This document shows positions 8,202 through 17,183 of a DNA stretch of 33,056 bases, piece by piece. A model generated the notes under the pieces. It saw nothing but the letters and a program-made list of their open reading frames with translations. It was not told the origin of the DNA and searched no databases. The translations under genes and the position numbers were made by a program. Numbering within the stretch: the stretch's first letter is position 1; every line of letters starts with the position of its first letter. The stretch comes from Candidatus Caccovicinus merdipullorum (lineage in GTDB: Bacteria > Bacillota > Clostridia > Lachnospirales > Lachnospiraceae): assembly GCA_018715905.1 (NCBI GenBank), contig DVKS01000223.1:1-33056 (forward strand), in the 5' to 3' direction.

Positions 8202-9929
8202 ATGAGCAGAACACAGTGGCTGATACAGGCCAAAAAGGCAGATTTTAATGCCATCGGAGCGGCATTCGGCATCAGTCCGGTAACGGCCAGGCTGATCCGG
8301 AACCGGGATGTGGTGGGGATGGATGCAGTCTATCAGTACCTGAATGGAACGGTGGAGGATCTTTACGAGCCGATGCTTCTGCCGGATATGGGCCGGTGCC
8401 TGGAAGTGCTCCAGAGAAAGATTGAAGAGAAGAAGCGGATCCGGATCGTGGGAGACTATGATATCGACGGTATCTGTTCTACCTACCTTCTGTACCGGGC
8501 CCTTACGCGGGCAGGCGCAATGGCGGATTACGAGATCCCCGACCGGATCCGGGACGGTTACGGCATAAACGAATCCATTATCCGGGCTGCCGCCGCAGAC
8601 GGCATTGACACCATCCTTACCTGCGACAACGGAATCGCCGCCCTGGACCAGGCCAGACTGGCAGGGGAGTTAGGCATGACCATGCTGGTTACCGATCACC
8701 ACGATATCAGAAAGGATGAAGAGGGAAATGACCTGCTTCCCCAGGCGGCTGCGGTGGTCAATCCCAAAAGGCAGGACAGCCGGTATCCCTATCCGGAGAT
8801 CTGCGGGGCTATGGTGGCTTATAAGCTGGTGCTGGGCCTTTACCGGATCTTTGGCATACCGGAGAAAGAATGGCTGGATATGATGGAGTTTGCAGCCATT
8901 GCCACAGTAGGCGATGTGATGAAGCTCCAGGATGAAAACCGGATTGTAGTAAAGGAAGGCCTCCGGCGCATTGGCTGTACCAGGAATCTTGGCCTGCGGA
9001 AATTAATTGAAAAGAATAATCTGGATCCGGACCGGATCACGGCCTACCAGATCGGTTTTGTAATCGGCCCCTGTCTGAATGCCAGCGGCCGCCTGGAGAC
9101 GGCAAAGCTAGCTCTTTCCATGCTGCTTTCTGAAGATGAGGCAGAGGCAGAATCCATGGCGGATCATCTGAAGGAATTAAACGATGTTCGGAAGGATATG
9201 ACGGCAAAGGGTGTGGAAGAAGCTTCTTCTCTGGTGGAATCGAGTTTTGCAGATGACTGGGTGTTAGTGGTGTATCTGCCGGACTGTCATGAGTCCTTGG
9301 CCGGCATTGTGGCCGGGCGGCTGCGGGAGCGGTATCATAAGCCGTCTATCGTGCTGACGCCGGGAGAGGAAGCGGTAAAGGGATCCGGCAGGTCCATTGA
9401 AGGGTATCATATGTTCCAGGCCCTTACAGAGGCCGATGACCTGCTTTTAAAGTACGGCGGACATCCTATGGCAGCAGGATTGTCCCTTCCGGAGGAGAAT
9501 ATCGAGGCATTCCGCCGAAGGCTCAATGAACGGGCCAGACAGACTATGACGGAAAAGGATTTTGTGGAGAAGATCTGGATTGATGTGGCTATGCCTTTCG
9601 AATATATCAGTGAACCTTTTATCCGGGAGCTGGCTCTTTTAGAGCCTTTCGGACAGGGAAATGAGAGACCCCAGTTTGCCCAGAGGAGGCTCAAGGTGCG
9701 AAGCGCACGGGTGGCAGGGAAGAACCGGAATGTGGTAATGCTTTCCCTGGCCTCGGAATCCGGCTGCGTGATGGAAGCCAGGTGGTTCGGTGACGGCGAT
9801 GGATTTATGGAGGAAATGGGGAGCCGGCGGCTGATGGATGTGATTTATTATCCGGAGATCAATGAATACAACGGACGCAGAAGCATTCAGATCATCATCC
9901 GCCAGTATCGTTTTTCGGAATCTCCTTGA
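8202..9929 (+). CDS. recJ: Single-stranded-DNA-specific exonuclease RecJ
   Basis: DHH-family motifs 'VGDYDIDGICSTYLLYRAL' and 'VTDHHDI'; DHHA1-like 'GGHPMAAGLSL'; C-terminal OB region 'LEPFGQGNERPQF'. Confidence 0.92.
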   Translation: MSRTQWLIQAKKADFNAIGAAFGISPVTARLIRNRDVVGMDAVYQYLNGTVEDLYEPMLLPDMGRCLEVLQRKIEEKKRIRIVGDYDIDGICSTYLLYRALTRAGAMADYEIPDRIRDGYGINESIIRAAAADGIDTILTCDNGIAALDQARLAGELGMTMLVTDHHDIRKDEEGNDLLPQAAAVVNPKRQDSRYPYPEICGAMVAYKLVLGLYRIFGIPEKEWLDMMEFAAIATVGDVMKLQDENRIVVKEGLRRIGCTRNLGLRKLIEKNNLDPDRITAYQIGFVIGPCLNASGRLETAKLALSMLLSEDEAEAESMADHLKELNDVRKDMTAKGVEEASSLVESSFADDWVLVVYLPDCHESLAGIVAGRLRERYHKPSIVLTPGEEAVKGSGRSIEGYHMFQALTEADDLLLKYGGHPMAAGLSLPEENIEAFRRRLNERARQTMTEKDFVEKIWIDVAMPFEYISEPFIRELALLEPFGQGNERPQFAQRRLKVRSARVAGKNRNVVMLSLASESGCVMEARWFGDGDGFMEEMGSRRLMDVIYYPEINEYNGRRSIQIIIRQYRFSESP

Positions 9930-10033
9930 CTTTCCACTTTAACATGGTAAAATGATGATAAATGTTTCTGGGACCGCAGAGCGTGTGGTCTCAAAGCGCG
10001 GCGAGAATACAGAGGAAATGAGGTAGGAGAGAT

Positions 10034-11284
10034 ATGGTAAATCAGGTAATGGACTTTATCACCCAGTATGACAGGGAAGTAGGCGAAGCCATCCAGGCTG
10101 AGGCTGCCAGACAGCGCAGGAATCTGGAACTGATTGCTTCCGAGAATATCGTGTCAGAGCCGGTTATGATGGCCATGGGCACAGTGCTGACCAACAAGTA
10201 TGCAGAAGGCTACTCCGGTAAGCGCTATTACGGCGGCTGCCAGTGCGTGGATGTGGTGGAGGATATCGCCATTGAGAGAGCCAAGAAGCTTTTTGGCTGT
10301 GATTATGCCAATGTACAGCCCCATTCCGGCGCACAGGCCAATATGGCGGTGTTTATTGCCATGCTGGAGCCGGGCGATACGGTTATGGGCATGAGCCTGG
10401 ACTGCGGCGGACATTTGACCCACGGTTCACCGGTGAACTTTTCCGGAAGGTATTTTCATATCGTTCCCTACGGCGTAAATGACGAGGGCTACATCGATTA
10501 CGATGAGGTGGAGAAGCTGGCAATGGAGAACCATCCAAAGCTGATTATCGCCGGAGCCAGTGCCTATGCCAGAACCATTGATTTTAAGCGCTTCCGGGAG
10601 ATCGCGGACAAGTGCGGCGCTTACCTGATGGTGGATATGGCCCATATTGCCGGTCTGGTAGCCGCAGGCGTGCATCCCAGCCCCATTCCCTATGCCCATG
10701 TGGTAACCACCACCACCCACAAGACCTTAAGAGGTCCAAGAGGCGGACTGATCCTGGCCAATAAGGAAGCGGCAGAGAAGTTTAACTTCAATAAAGCGAT
10801 CTTCCCGGGAACCCAGGGCGGCCCTCTGGAGCATATCATTGCCGGAAAGGCCGTCTGCTTCGGCGAGGCCTTAAAGCCGGAATTTAAGACATATCAGGAG
10901 CAGGTGGTAAAGAATGCCAAGGCGCTGGCGGCTGCTCTGGAGAAGCAGGGATTTAAGATCCTTACCGGCGGTACGGATAATCACCTGATGCTGGTAGATT
11001 TAAGAGGAATGGACGTATCCGGCAAGGAGCTGCAGAACCGGTGCGACGAAGTGTTCATTACCCTGAATAAGAACACCGTTCCCAATGATCCCAGAAGTCC
11101 CTTCGTTACCTCCGGCGTGCGTATCGGCACCCCGGCAGTGACCACCAGAGGACTGGTGGAAAGCGATATGGACAAGATCGCCCAGTGCATCTGGCTGGCA
11201 GCCACGGATTTTGAGGCGAAGGCCGACTATATCCGGGGCGAGGTGGAGAAGATCTGCAGCCGGTATCCGATTTACGAAGATTAA
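10034..11284 (+). CDS. glyA: Serine hydroxymethyltransferase
   Basis: '[39 protein letters not shown]', PLP-lysine motif '[16 protein letters not shown]'. Confidence 0.98.
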   Translation: MVNQVMDFITQYDREVGEAIQAEAARQRRNLELIASENIVSEPVMMAMGTVLTNKYAEGYSGKRYYGGCQCVDVVEDIAIERAKKLFGCDYANVQPHSGAQANMAVFIAMLEPGDTVMGMSLDCGGHLTHGSPVNFSGRYFHIVPYGVNDEGYIDYDEVEKLAMENHPKLIIAGASAYARTIDFKRFREIADKCGAYLMVDMAHIAGLVAAGVHPSPIPYAHVVTTTTHKTLRGPRGGLILANKEAAEKFNFNKAIFPGTQGGPLEHIIAGKAVCFGEALKPEFKTYQEQVVKNAKALAAALEKQGFKILTGGTDNHLMLVDLRGMDVSGKELQNRCDEVFITLNKNTVPNDPRSPFVTSGVRIGTPAVTTRGLVESDMDKIAQCIWLAATDFEAKADYIRGEVEKICSRYPIYED

Positions 11285-11311
11285 AGAAGTGCCGCAAAGA
11301 AACGGACAGAG

Positions 11312-11360
11312 AAATCCCCATGGGGATTCGGGCTGAGCCCGGATTTCCATGGGGATTTTT
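11312..11360 (+). terminator. Rho-independent terminator after glyA
   Basis: AAATCCCCATGG ... CCATGGGGATTT long stem with T tail; inner GGGCTGAGCCC hairpin; contains the 16-bp palindrome AATCCCCATGGGGATT. Confidence 0.8.
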
Positions 11361-11390
11361 GTGACTTACAGGAAAATGTTTTTGTCTCCT

Positions 11391-14300
11391 TTACCCGAGT
11401 GTCTGCAGCAGCCGTACGATGCAGCTTACACCGGGAATCTGATACTGGATAATGCCGTTTGCGCCGACAATAACCGGTGCGGCGGTTACGTTTCCTGCAG
11501 CATCGGTGATCAGAACCAGAATCTGCTGACCGGCAGTGAATTCTGTCTGCTCCATCACTGTCTGGGCTGCCGGTCCGTTCGTTCCGGCGGTCACCTGGTA
11601 GGTTACAGCTGTACCCGCCTGTACATACTGGCTAAGATCGATTGCGGTGTTTGCCTGGTAGGCGGCGGCAAGGGTGGATGTACCGTTCTGGATGGCAGTT
11701 TCTGCGGCAGTCACTGCTGCAGAAAAGCCGGTTAATTCAGCTGCGCCGGACTTCTGAATGATCTGCGTTCCGTCTGCATAGAGAACCGCATTTTGCGCCA
11801 CGGTCGTGCCCTGGGCGGTGGAAACGCTGGTCTGGGCTATAGTCATTCCCTGGGCGGCAGATGCCAGCAGGGAGCGGACGGAGCCGTCGCCGCCTACGGC
11901 AATGGTAGCTATCTGAGCGGTCTGGGTTTCTGACAGAGAAACGACGGCATCTGCGGCGGCGGTTACAATGGTATTTCCGTTTACGCTTCCGGAGGCAGTC
12001 TGTGCCACTACGGAAGTTACGGTACTTTGGCCGGTGGAGATGGTTACGCTGGTTCCTTCTGGGGCTTCTGCTACAGCGGCTGCTCTGGCGGCTGACTCTG
12101 CGTTTATGGCAGTGTTAGTGCCGGCTGCCGGATTCAGGCTGCTTCCGGTATTGGTCTGGGAAGCCAGAGAAGAGCCGGCGTTGATGGTAATGGATGGCTC
12201 TGCGGCAGTCAGATCCGTTTTGTCCCGGTCGCTTCCGGAATCGCGGTCAGGAGTTTCTTCCGGAAGTTTTTCCCAGCCTGCGTAGAGGGTAATGCCGGCA
12301 CTGTCGGCTTTGCTGGTCAGTGCAGTGACGGGGACGGTAAGGGCGGCGTCGGTGTACCATCCAGTAAAGGTATATCCGTCTCTGACAGGCGCGGCCAGAT
12401 CGATGGAAGCCGTTTCTCCCGTATATTCGGCAGGGTTGGCCGCGGCATTCGTTCCGCCATTTAATTGATAGGTTACCGGGTAGGTTACGGCTGCGCCCAG
12501 GCCGGCAGAGTCAAAACGATAATAAATGCCATCGATCTGCTCTGTCGTATCTACATTCAAGATGCCGTTTCCATTAATGCGGTATCCGCCCATCCAGGTG
12601 TTGGTTACCAGCTGGTCAGACAGAACCTCGCCATCCTGCAGGTAGCAGCGGAGTCTTCCGGACCCGTCTTCTACGAAACAATAATACCGGTTGTCGCCAT
12701 CACGGAATACACGCCCTTCTGCTGCAGAATACTTAAGCACTGTGGTTCCGTCATCTAATTCCGCCTCGAAGAAGACGTTTTCGATGGCGGTCCAGTAGCC
12801 GTCTGCATCGAAGCTTCCGTAGTATCCGCCGGTTATTCTGGTCTTATTTTTTATTACATGACCTTTGTCGTCAACATATCGGAAAGCCTGAGCGGATTCA
12901 TCGTAGATCCACTGGCGGACAGCCATCAGACCGTCTTCGCCCATGTAAATGGTGGCATCGCCGTCCTGGACAAACTGGCTGGTAATGATGTTTCCTTCTG
13001 CATCCAGGCAATACCGGTTTCCGCTCTCCTCATCGGTGACGAAGGCAGAGACAATGAGGCTGGAATGGCCCTCTGCGTCAAAACGGTAATAAAGACCGTC
13101 AATTTTTTTGTCCGCGCTTATGTACAGTTTGCTGTCAGGTCCCACATACAGATCCTGGATCCACAGGCTCGCAGGACGATCTCCGGTAATCAGCGTGTCA
13201 TCGCTGCTGATCCGGTAGCAGGAAACGGAACCGTCCTCCTCCGGAAGAAAGCCATAGAACAGCCGGTTTTCATCGCGGCAGACAGCACCTGCTTCTCCGG
13301 CATACCGGTAGATGGGGGTTTTGTCTGCTAATTCATCTGCAAAGAACACATTCTCAATGGCGGTCCAGTAGCCGTCCTGATTGAAGCTTCCGTAGTATCC
13401 GCCTGCGGCCCGGTTTTCTCCTTTGACTACGAAGCCTTGGCTGTTTACGTACCTCCAGCCGCGGCCTTCCTCCAGAAGCCATACGCTGAAGGCCTGATTG
13501 CCTGCTTCGTCAAAGTAGATGGTTTCGCCGTCCTTATCCATAAACTGGCTGACTGCGTAGCGGCCGTCTTCATCCAGATAATGGAGTCCGCCGTCCGGGT
13601 CAGTAAAGAAGGTGGAGAAAAGCAGGGTGCAGCGGCCGTTGGCGTCAATGTCATAATACAGTCCGTCAATGGGATAGCCGTTCTGGCTGGTAACCAGTTT
13701 CCCTTCCGGATCGAGATAGTATTCATAGCCGTCTTCGCCGGTGATAAAATCCGAGATGATCATGACACAGCGGCCGTCTCCATCAATATCGTAGTAATAG
13801 CCGTTAATTTCAAAGTCATTTTTATCGGTAACGGGATCTCCGTTCTCGTCCACATAATACAGAAAACCGTCACTTGCGTTAACAAAATCAGAGATAATTA
13901 AGGTGCAGGAGCCGGAGCTGTCGATGTTGTAGTAACGGCCATCGATTTTGAAGCCTGTCTGGCTGGTAACCAGGTTCCCATCCTCGTCAAGATATTTGGT
14001 GGATCCATCTTCAGCGGTGATGAAGTCGGAGGTGACCATGACGCAGCGGCCGTCCGTATCGATATTGTAATAATGGCCGTTGATCTGGTAATTGGTCCGG
14101 TTTGTGATGGGATTCCCGTCTTCATCCAGATAATAAAGAGAACCATCGCTGCCGGTAACAAAACCGGAAGTAATCATGGTGCAGACGCCGTTCTCGTCGA
14201 TGTTGTAGTAATATCCATTAATTTCATAGCTGGTCTGATTTGTGACAGGAACACCGTCCTGGCCCAGATAGTACAGGGAACCTTCATCCGTAATCAGAGT

Positions 14301-15938
14301 ATTGGTAACCAGAGTGGATAGTCCATTTTCATCGAAATTATAATAAAGGCCGTCAATTTTTTTATTCTGGGTGTCGGTGAGAAGTCTCCCGTTTTCGTCC
14401 ACGTAAAGCCGGTCATCAATCCAGGCTTCTCGAACGGGTTCTTCGGCTATAGTGGAATTATCATTTTCCATCAGGTAGCAGGACATGGAGCCGTCTGTTT
14501 CCTGAACAAAGCAGTAGTGCTGTCCGCTGCCTGTCTGCCCGATCCGTCCTTCGGTACCGGCGTATTTTGAAACTGTGGTACCATCTTCCAACTCATCCTC
14601 GAAAAATACATTTTCAATGGCGGTCCAGTAGCCGTTTTCATCGAAATGGCCGTAGTAGCCGCCGGCAGCGCCGGTCTGATCCTTTTTTACATGGCCCTCT
14701 GCGTTTACATAAAGGAAAGCATCCGCTTCCTCATCGTAAATCCACTGGCGGGTGGCCATCAGGCCGTCCTCGTCCATGTAATAGGTTTCTCCGCCGCTGT
14801 GCACAAACTGTTCACGGACGATCAGACCGTTTTCATCCAAATAATAAATGTTTTCGGTTTCCTGATCGGTGATGAAGGTGTTTGTGATCATTGTGCAAAT
14901 GCCATTTTCGTCAAAGTTGTAGTACAGGCCATCGATTTTTTCATTGGTGGTATTGGTCAGAAGTTTGCCGTCCTCGCCGATATAAAGCTGACCATTGATC
15001 CAGGTGCTGGTCTGTTGCTCTGTGGTGGCAGTGGAATTGTCATCTCCCATCAGATAACAGGAGACAGATCCATCTTCTTCTTTAATGAAGTAATAGTGCT
15101 GCCCGTCTGCTGTCTGCCCGATCTGTCCTTCTGCGCCGGAGAATTTTAAAATTACATCGCCATTGTCAAGCTCTTCCTGGAAGAAAACGTTTGGCTCAGG
15201 TGTCCACCAGCCTTCCTCATCGAAGCTTCCATAATAACCGCCGGCTGTGCGGGGCTCTTCATCCACAAGGACATAGCCGCTTCCGTTTACGTAGCGGAAG
15301 GCGTCCTTTTCCTCGTCATAGAGCCATGTTCTCTTTACCTGGCTGCCGTTTTCATCCACATAAATAATGCGTTCCTTTCCATCCTCAGCGGTGATGGCTA
15401 AGTAGCTGTCTGTTATTTTCTCCTGTGTCTCCACATTGACATACGTTCCGTCTTCCAGCTTTTCATAGGATTCTTCCTCCAGGTACCAGGAGCCTTCGGA
15501 TTCTGCCTGGGCCAGAGGCTGTACCTGACTGTTTAATGGCTGGTAGGGGGCGGGATTCGGTGAATCCTGTCTGCCGGCATCGCTGTGGGAGGCAGTGGGG
15601 GCGGATGCAGAGCCAGAGGATACCTCCTTGTCGGGCACATCGCTGTCTTTTTCCTGGGAGTCATGATCTTTTTCTTCTGATGTGCTGTCCTCCTCCTCTT
15701 CCGGCGTCTGGGTTTCTGCTTCCGGCTGCCGCCCGGCATCGGATGGGCTGGCTTTTTCTGCCTGCCTGTCTTTGGTCTCTCCGTTTTCCTGTGCATTTTC
15801 CCGTTCCGTTTCCTGGGCGTAAGCGGTGGTCAGACCGGGAAGCGGGCCTCCCAGACTTACGCTGCAGGTAAGCATGAAGACGGATGCAACAGCGATGGTG
15901 CGTTTCGCAGCACCCTTTGCCAGTGCCAATTTTCTCAT
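11391..15938 (-). CDS. Large secreted repeat protein (cell-wall/choline-binding-like YYxDENG repeats, one InlB B-/Flg_new-like repeat, uncharacterised C-terminus)
   Basis: ATG at 15938 (MRKLALAKGAAKRTIAVASVFMLTCSVSLG, signal peptide) after AAGGAGG, preferred over 16013. Acidic linker, then many 'DGLYYNFDENG / YYLDEDG' repeats; 'VTYQLNGGTNAAANPAEYTGE...GYTFTGWYTDAALTVPV...LYAGWEK' is InlB B-repeat-like. Confidence 0.85.
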   Translation of the reverse strand: MRKLALAKGAAKRTIAVASVFMLTCSVSLGGPLPGLTTAYAQETERENAQENGETKDRQAEKASPSDAGRQPEAETQTPEEEEDSTSEEKDHDSQEKDSDVPDKEVSSGSASAPTASHSDAGRQDSPNPAPYQPLNSQVQPLAQAESEGSWYLEEESYEKLEDGTYVNVETQEKITDSYLAITAEDGKERIIYVDENGSQVKRTWLYDEEKDAFRYVNGSGYVLVDEEPRTAGGYYGSFDEEGWWTPEPNVFFQEELDNGDVILKFSGAEGQIGQTADGQHYYFIKEEDGSVSCYLMGDDNSTATTEQQTSTWINGQLYIGEDGKLLTNTTNEKIDGLYYNFDENGICTMITNTFITDQETENIYYLDENGLIVREQFVHSGGETYYMDEDGLMATRQWIYDEEADAFLYVNAEGHVKKDQTGAAGGYYGHFDENGYWTAIENVFFEDELEDGTTVSKYAGTEGRIGQTGSGQHYCFVQETDGSMSCYLMENDNSTIAEEPVREAWIDDRLYVDENGRLLTDTQNKKIDGLYYNFDENGLSTLVTNTLITDEGSLYYLGQDGVPVTNQTSYEINGYYYNIDENGVCTMITSGFVTGSDGSLYYLDEDGNPITNRTNYQINGHYYNIDTDGRCVMVTSDFITAEDGSTKYLDEDGNLVTSQTGFKIDGRYYNIDSSGSCTLIISDFVNASDGFLYYVDENGDPVTDKNDFEINGYYYDIDGDGRCVMIISDFITGEDGYEYYLDPEGKLVTSQNGYPIDGLYYDIDANGRCTLLFSTFFTDPDGGLHYLDEDGRYAVSQFMDKDGETIYFDEAGNQAFSVWLLEEGRGWRYVNSQGFVVKGENRAAGGYYGSFNQDGYWTAIENVFFADELADKTPIYRYAGEAGAVCRDENRLFYGFLPEEDGSVSCYRISSDDTLITGDRPASLWIQDLYVGPDSKLYISADKKIDGLYYRFDAEGHSSLIVSAFVTDEESGNRYCLDAEGNIITSQFVQDGDATIYMGEDGLMAVRQWIYDESAQAFRYVDDKGHVIKNKTRITGGYYGSFDADGYWTAIENVFFEAELDDGTTVLKYSAAEGRVFRDGDNRYYCFVEDGSGRLRCYLQDGEVLSDQLVTNTWMGGYRINGNGILNVDTTEQIDGIYYRFDSAGLGAAVTYPVTYQLNGGTNAAANPAEYTGETASIDLAAPVRDGYTFTGWYTDAALTVPVTALTSKADSAGITLYAGWEKLPEETPDRDSGSDRDKTDLTAAEPSITINAGSSLASQTNTGSSLNPAAGTNTAINAESAARAAAVAEAPEGTSVTISTGQSTVTSVVAQTASGSVNGNTIVTAAADAVVSLSETQTAQIATIAVGGDGSVRSLLASAAQGMTIAQTSVSTAQGTTVAQNAVLYADGTQIIQKSGAAELTGFSAAVTAAETAIQNGTSTLAAAYQANTAIDLSQYVQAGTAVTYQVTAGTNGPAAQTVMEQTEFTAGQQILVLITDAAGNVTAAPVIVGANGIIQYQIPGVSCIVRLLQTLG
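12258..12485 (-). other. InlB B-repeat / Listeria-Bacteroides repeat-like domain within the large repeat protein
   Basis: Translation 'YPVTYQLNGGTNAAANPAEYTGETASIDLAAPVRDGYTFTGWYTDAALTVPVTALTSKADSAGITLYAGWEKLPEE'. Confidence 0.75.
13600..14330 (-). repeat. In-frame 138-bp tandem repeats (46 aa units) within the large repeat protein
   Basis: The 'YYNID'-encoding anchor recurs at 13647, 13785, 13923, 14061 and 14199 (exactly 138 bp apart), and again at 14334 (135 bp). Confidence 0.88.
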
Positions 15939-15984
15939 GAAATACCTCCTTATAGATGGGAAAAAGATTTCTAAAGCTTTTATA

Positions 15985-16013
15985 ATTATAACATTTGCAA
16001 ATATAACAAACAA
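15985..16013 (-). promoter_or_regulatory. Promoter for large repeat protein
   Basis: Minus strand TTGTTT, 17-bp spacer (GTTATATTTGCAAATGT), TATAAT; just upstream of the SD and ATG. Confidence 0.7.
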
Positions 16014-16125
16014 TCGTTATAGATGTAATTTTTCGCCCCAAATTTGCTGTTCTGTCTCAAGAACCCCACGGAGCATAGATCATGGGCCGCTGCTTTTCAA
16101 TGTAACAGGGAAAATCAGAAATAAA

Positions 16126-16168
16126 AAACTGCTGTACAGCGGCAAATTGTGCCGGCATACAGCAGTTT
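16126..16168 (-). terminator. Rho-independent terminator downstream of Nim-like gene
   Basis: AAACTGCTGTA/TACAGCAGTTT 11-bp inverted repeat; minus strand continues TTTTTTA. Confidence 0.8.
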
Positions 16169-16171
16169 CTT

Positions 16172-16672
16172 TTAATTTTTCTGTTCTTTTTCCCGGACCA
16201 GCTCGATGGCTTCCTTTCCGGATATATGATCGGGAGTCATTTCCAGCATGCATAAAGGGGACCACTCCCGGTCAATGGCTTTTTGCCGGTTTTGTGCGGT
16301 ATCATTGGGAGCGTATTTTATGGCCAGCTTTTCGATGGCGGCCCGTTTTTGGTCATCCTCTTCCAGGATACGTATGGTTCCGAAAACAATAACACTTCGG
16401 AAGTAAGTGGTATATTCCTTAGCCATGATCTGGTCCTGGTCGATGACACAGAAGGAGACCTTTGGATTACTGCGGATGGCATCCAGTTTGTGGCCGCTTT
16501 TTGCGCTGTGAAAATAAAGTCTTTGACCGTCATAGACATAACTTATAGGCAGGGCGTAGGGGTATCCGTCATCGCCTGCCAGTGCCAGTACGCCGGATGT
16601 GCCCCGGTACAGGACGGTGTCGCACTCTTTTCTGGAGAGGATCTGTTTTTTTCTGCGCATTTCACGAAACAT
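16172..16672 (-). CDS. Pyridoxamine 5'-phosphate oxidase-fold family protein (NimA/Pyridox_ox_2-like)
   Basis: 'MRRKKQILSRKECDTVLYRGTSGVLALAGDDGYPYALPISYVYDGQRLYFHSAKSGHKLDAIRSNPKVSFCVI' matches the Nim-like flavin-binding pattern. Confidence 0.88.
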   Translation of the reverse strand: MFREMRRKKQILSRKECDTVLYRGTSGVLALAGDDGYPYALPISYVYDGQRLYFHSAKSGHKLDAIRSNPKVSFCVIDQDQIMAKEYTTYFRSVIVFGTIRILEEDDQKRAAIEKLAIKYAPNDTAQNRQKAIDREWSPLCMLEMTPDHISGKEAIELVREKEQKN

Positions 16673-17105
16673 GGTTTTCCTCCCCTCTCTGCATGATCCG
16701 GGCGGTTACTTCCTGACATACCTGGCGCAGATATTCCGTCAGGGAAGCTTCCTGGCATCCGATAATCATATGATTGCAGCGCTTTACAGGGATCAGGATC
16801 TTATAAGCGCGGCTGGCTCCTACGGCTGCAGCCATGGAAGGCGTGATTTCACCTAAGAGGGAATCTGCAATGATGATGCCGATAGGACCGATGATCAGAT
16901 CGGCATCCCGGGAATTGACAAGAATGGGGTTCTCGCCGGTGGCGCCGTAATCGGCGCCTGCCTTCATCATGGCCTGGGTAGCGGTGCTGTTTGTACCGAT
17001 GGCATACAATGCGTACCGGCCTTCGTCGGGACAGCTTTTTCGGATTTGTTCGATAATGGATTTTCCCATCCGGCCGCCCTGGCCGTCGATAACTACGATT
17101 TTCAT
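16662..17105 (-). CDS. DUF3842-like protein
   Basis: 'MKIVVIDGQGGRMGKSIIEQIRK...AIGTNSTATQAMMKAGADYGATGENPI...DLIIGPIGIIIADSLLGEITPSMA' as in DUF3842 proteins; overlaps the downstream Nim-like ORF. Confidence 0.75.
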   Translation of the reverse strand: MKIVVIDGQGGRMGKSIIEQIRKSCPDEGRYALYAIGTNSTATQAMMKAGADYGATGENPILVNSRDADLIIGPIGIIIADSLLGEITPSMAAAVGASRAYKILIPVKRCNHMIIGCQEASLTEYLRQVCQEVTARIMQRGEENHVS

Positions 17106-17133
17106 GGGCTGGGTCTCCTCTCTTCTTTTGTAA

Positions 17134-17164
17134 ACGCCCGGAAAGCAAAGCTGCTTCCGGGCGT
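17134..17164 (-). terminator. Hairpin/terminator between dehydratase-activator gene and DUF3842-like gene
   Basis: ACGCCCGGAA ... TTCCGGGCGT, 10-bp perfect inverted repeat; poor U tract on the minus strand, so partial readthrough is plausible. Confidence 0.6.
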
Positions 17165-17183
17165 CTGGGCTTCGTGTATCTTT

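Noticed and set aside
11312-11360. 16-bp perfect palindrome AATCCCCATGGGGATT as a regulatory operator
   Set aside because: Best explained as part of the glyA terminator stem, where each arm is self-complementary by sequence coincidence.
13600-14330. Possible CRISPR-like regular array (constant 138-bp period)
   Set aside because: Period is too long, units are diverged coding repeats in frame with a protein, and there are no short identical repeats with unique spacers or cas genes.
12858-15149. Several plus-strand ORFs (12858..13331, 13437..13901, 14646..15149) inside the repeat gene
   Set aside because: They mirror the periodic minus-strand repeats and inherit their openness; the minus strand has the signal peptide, SD, promoter and domain matches.
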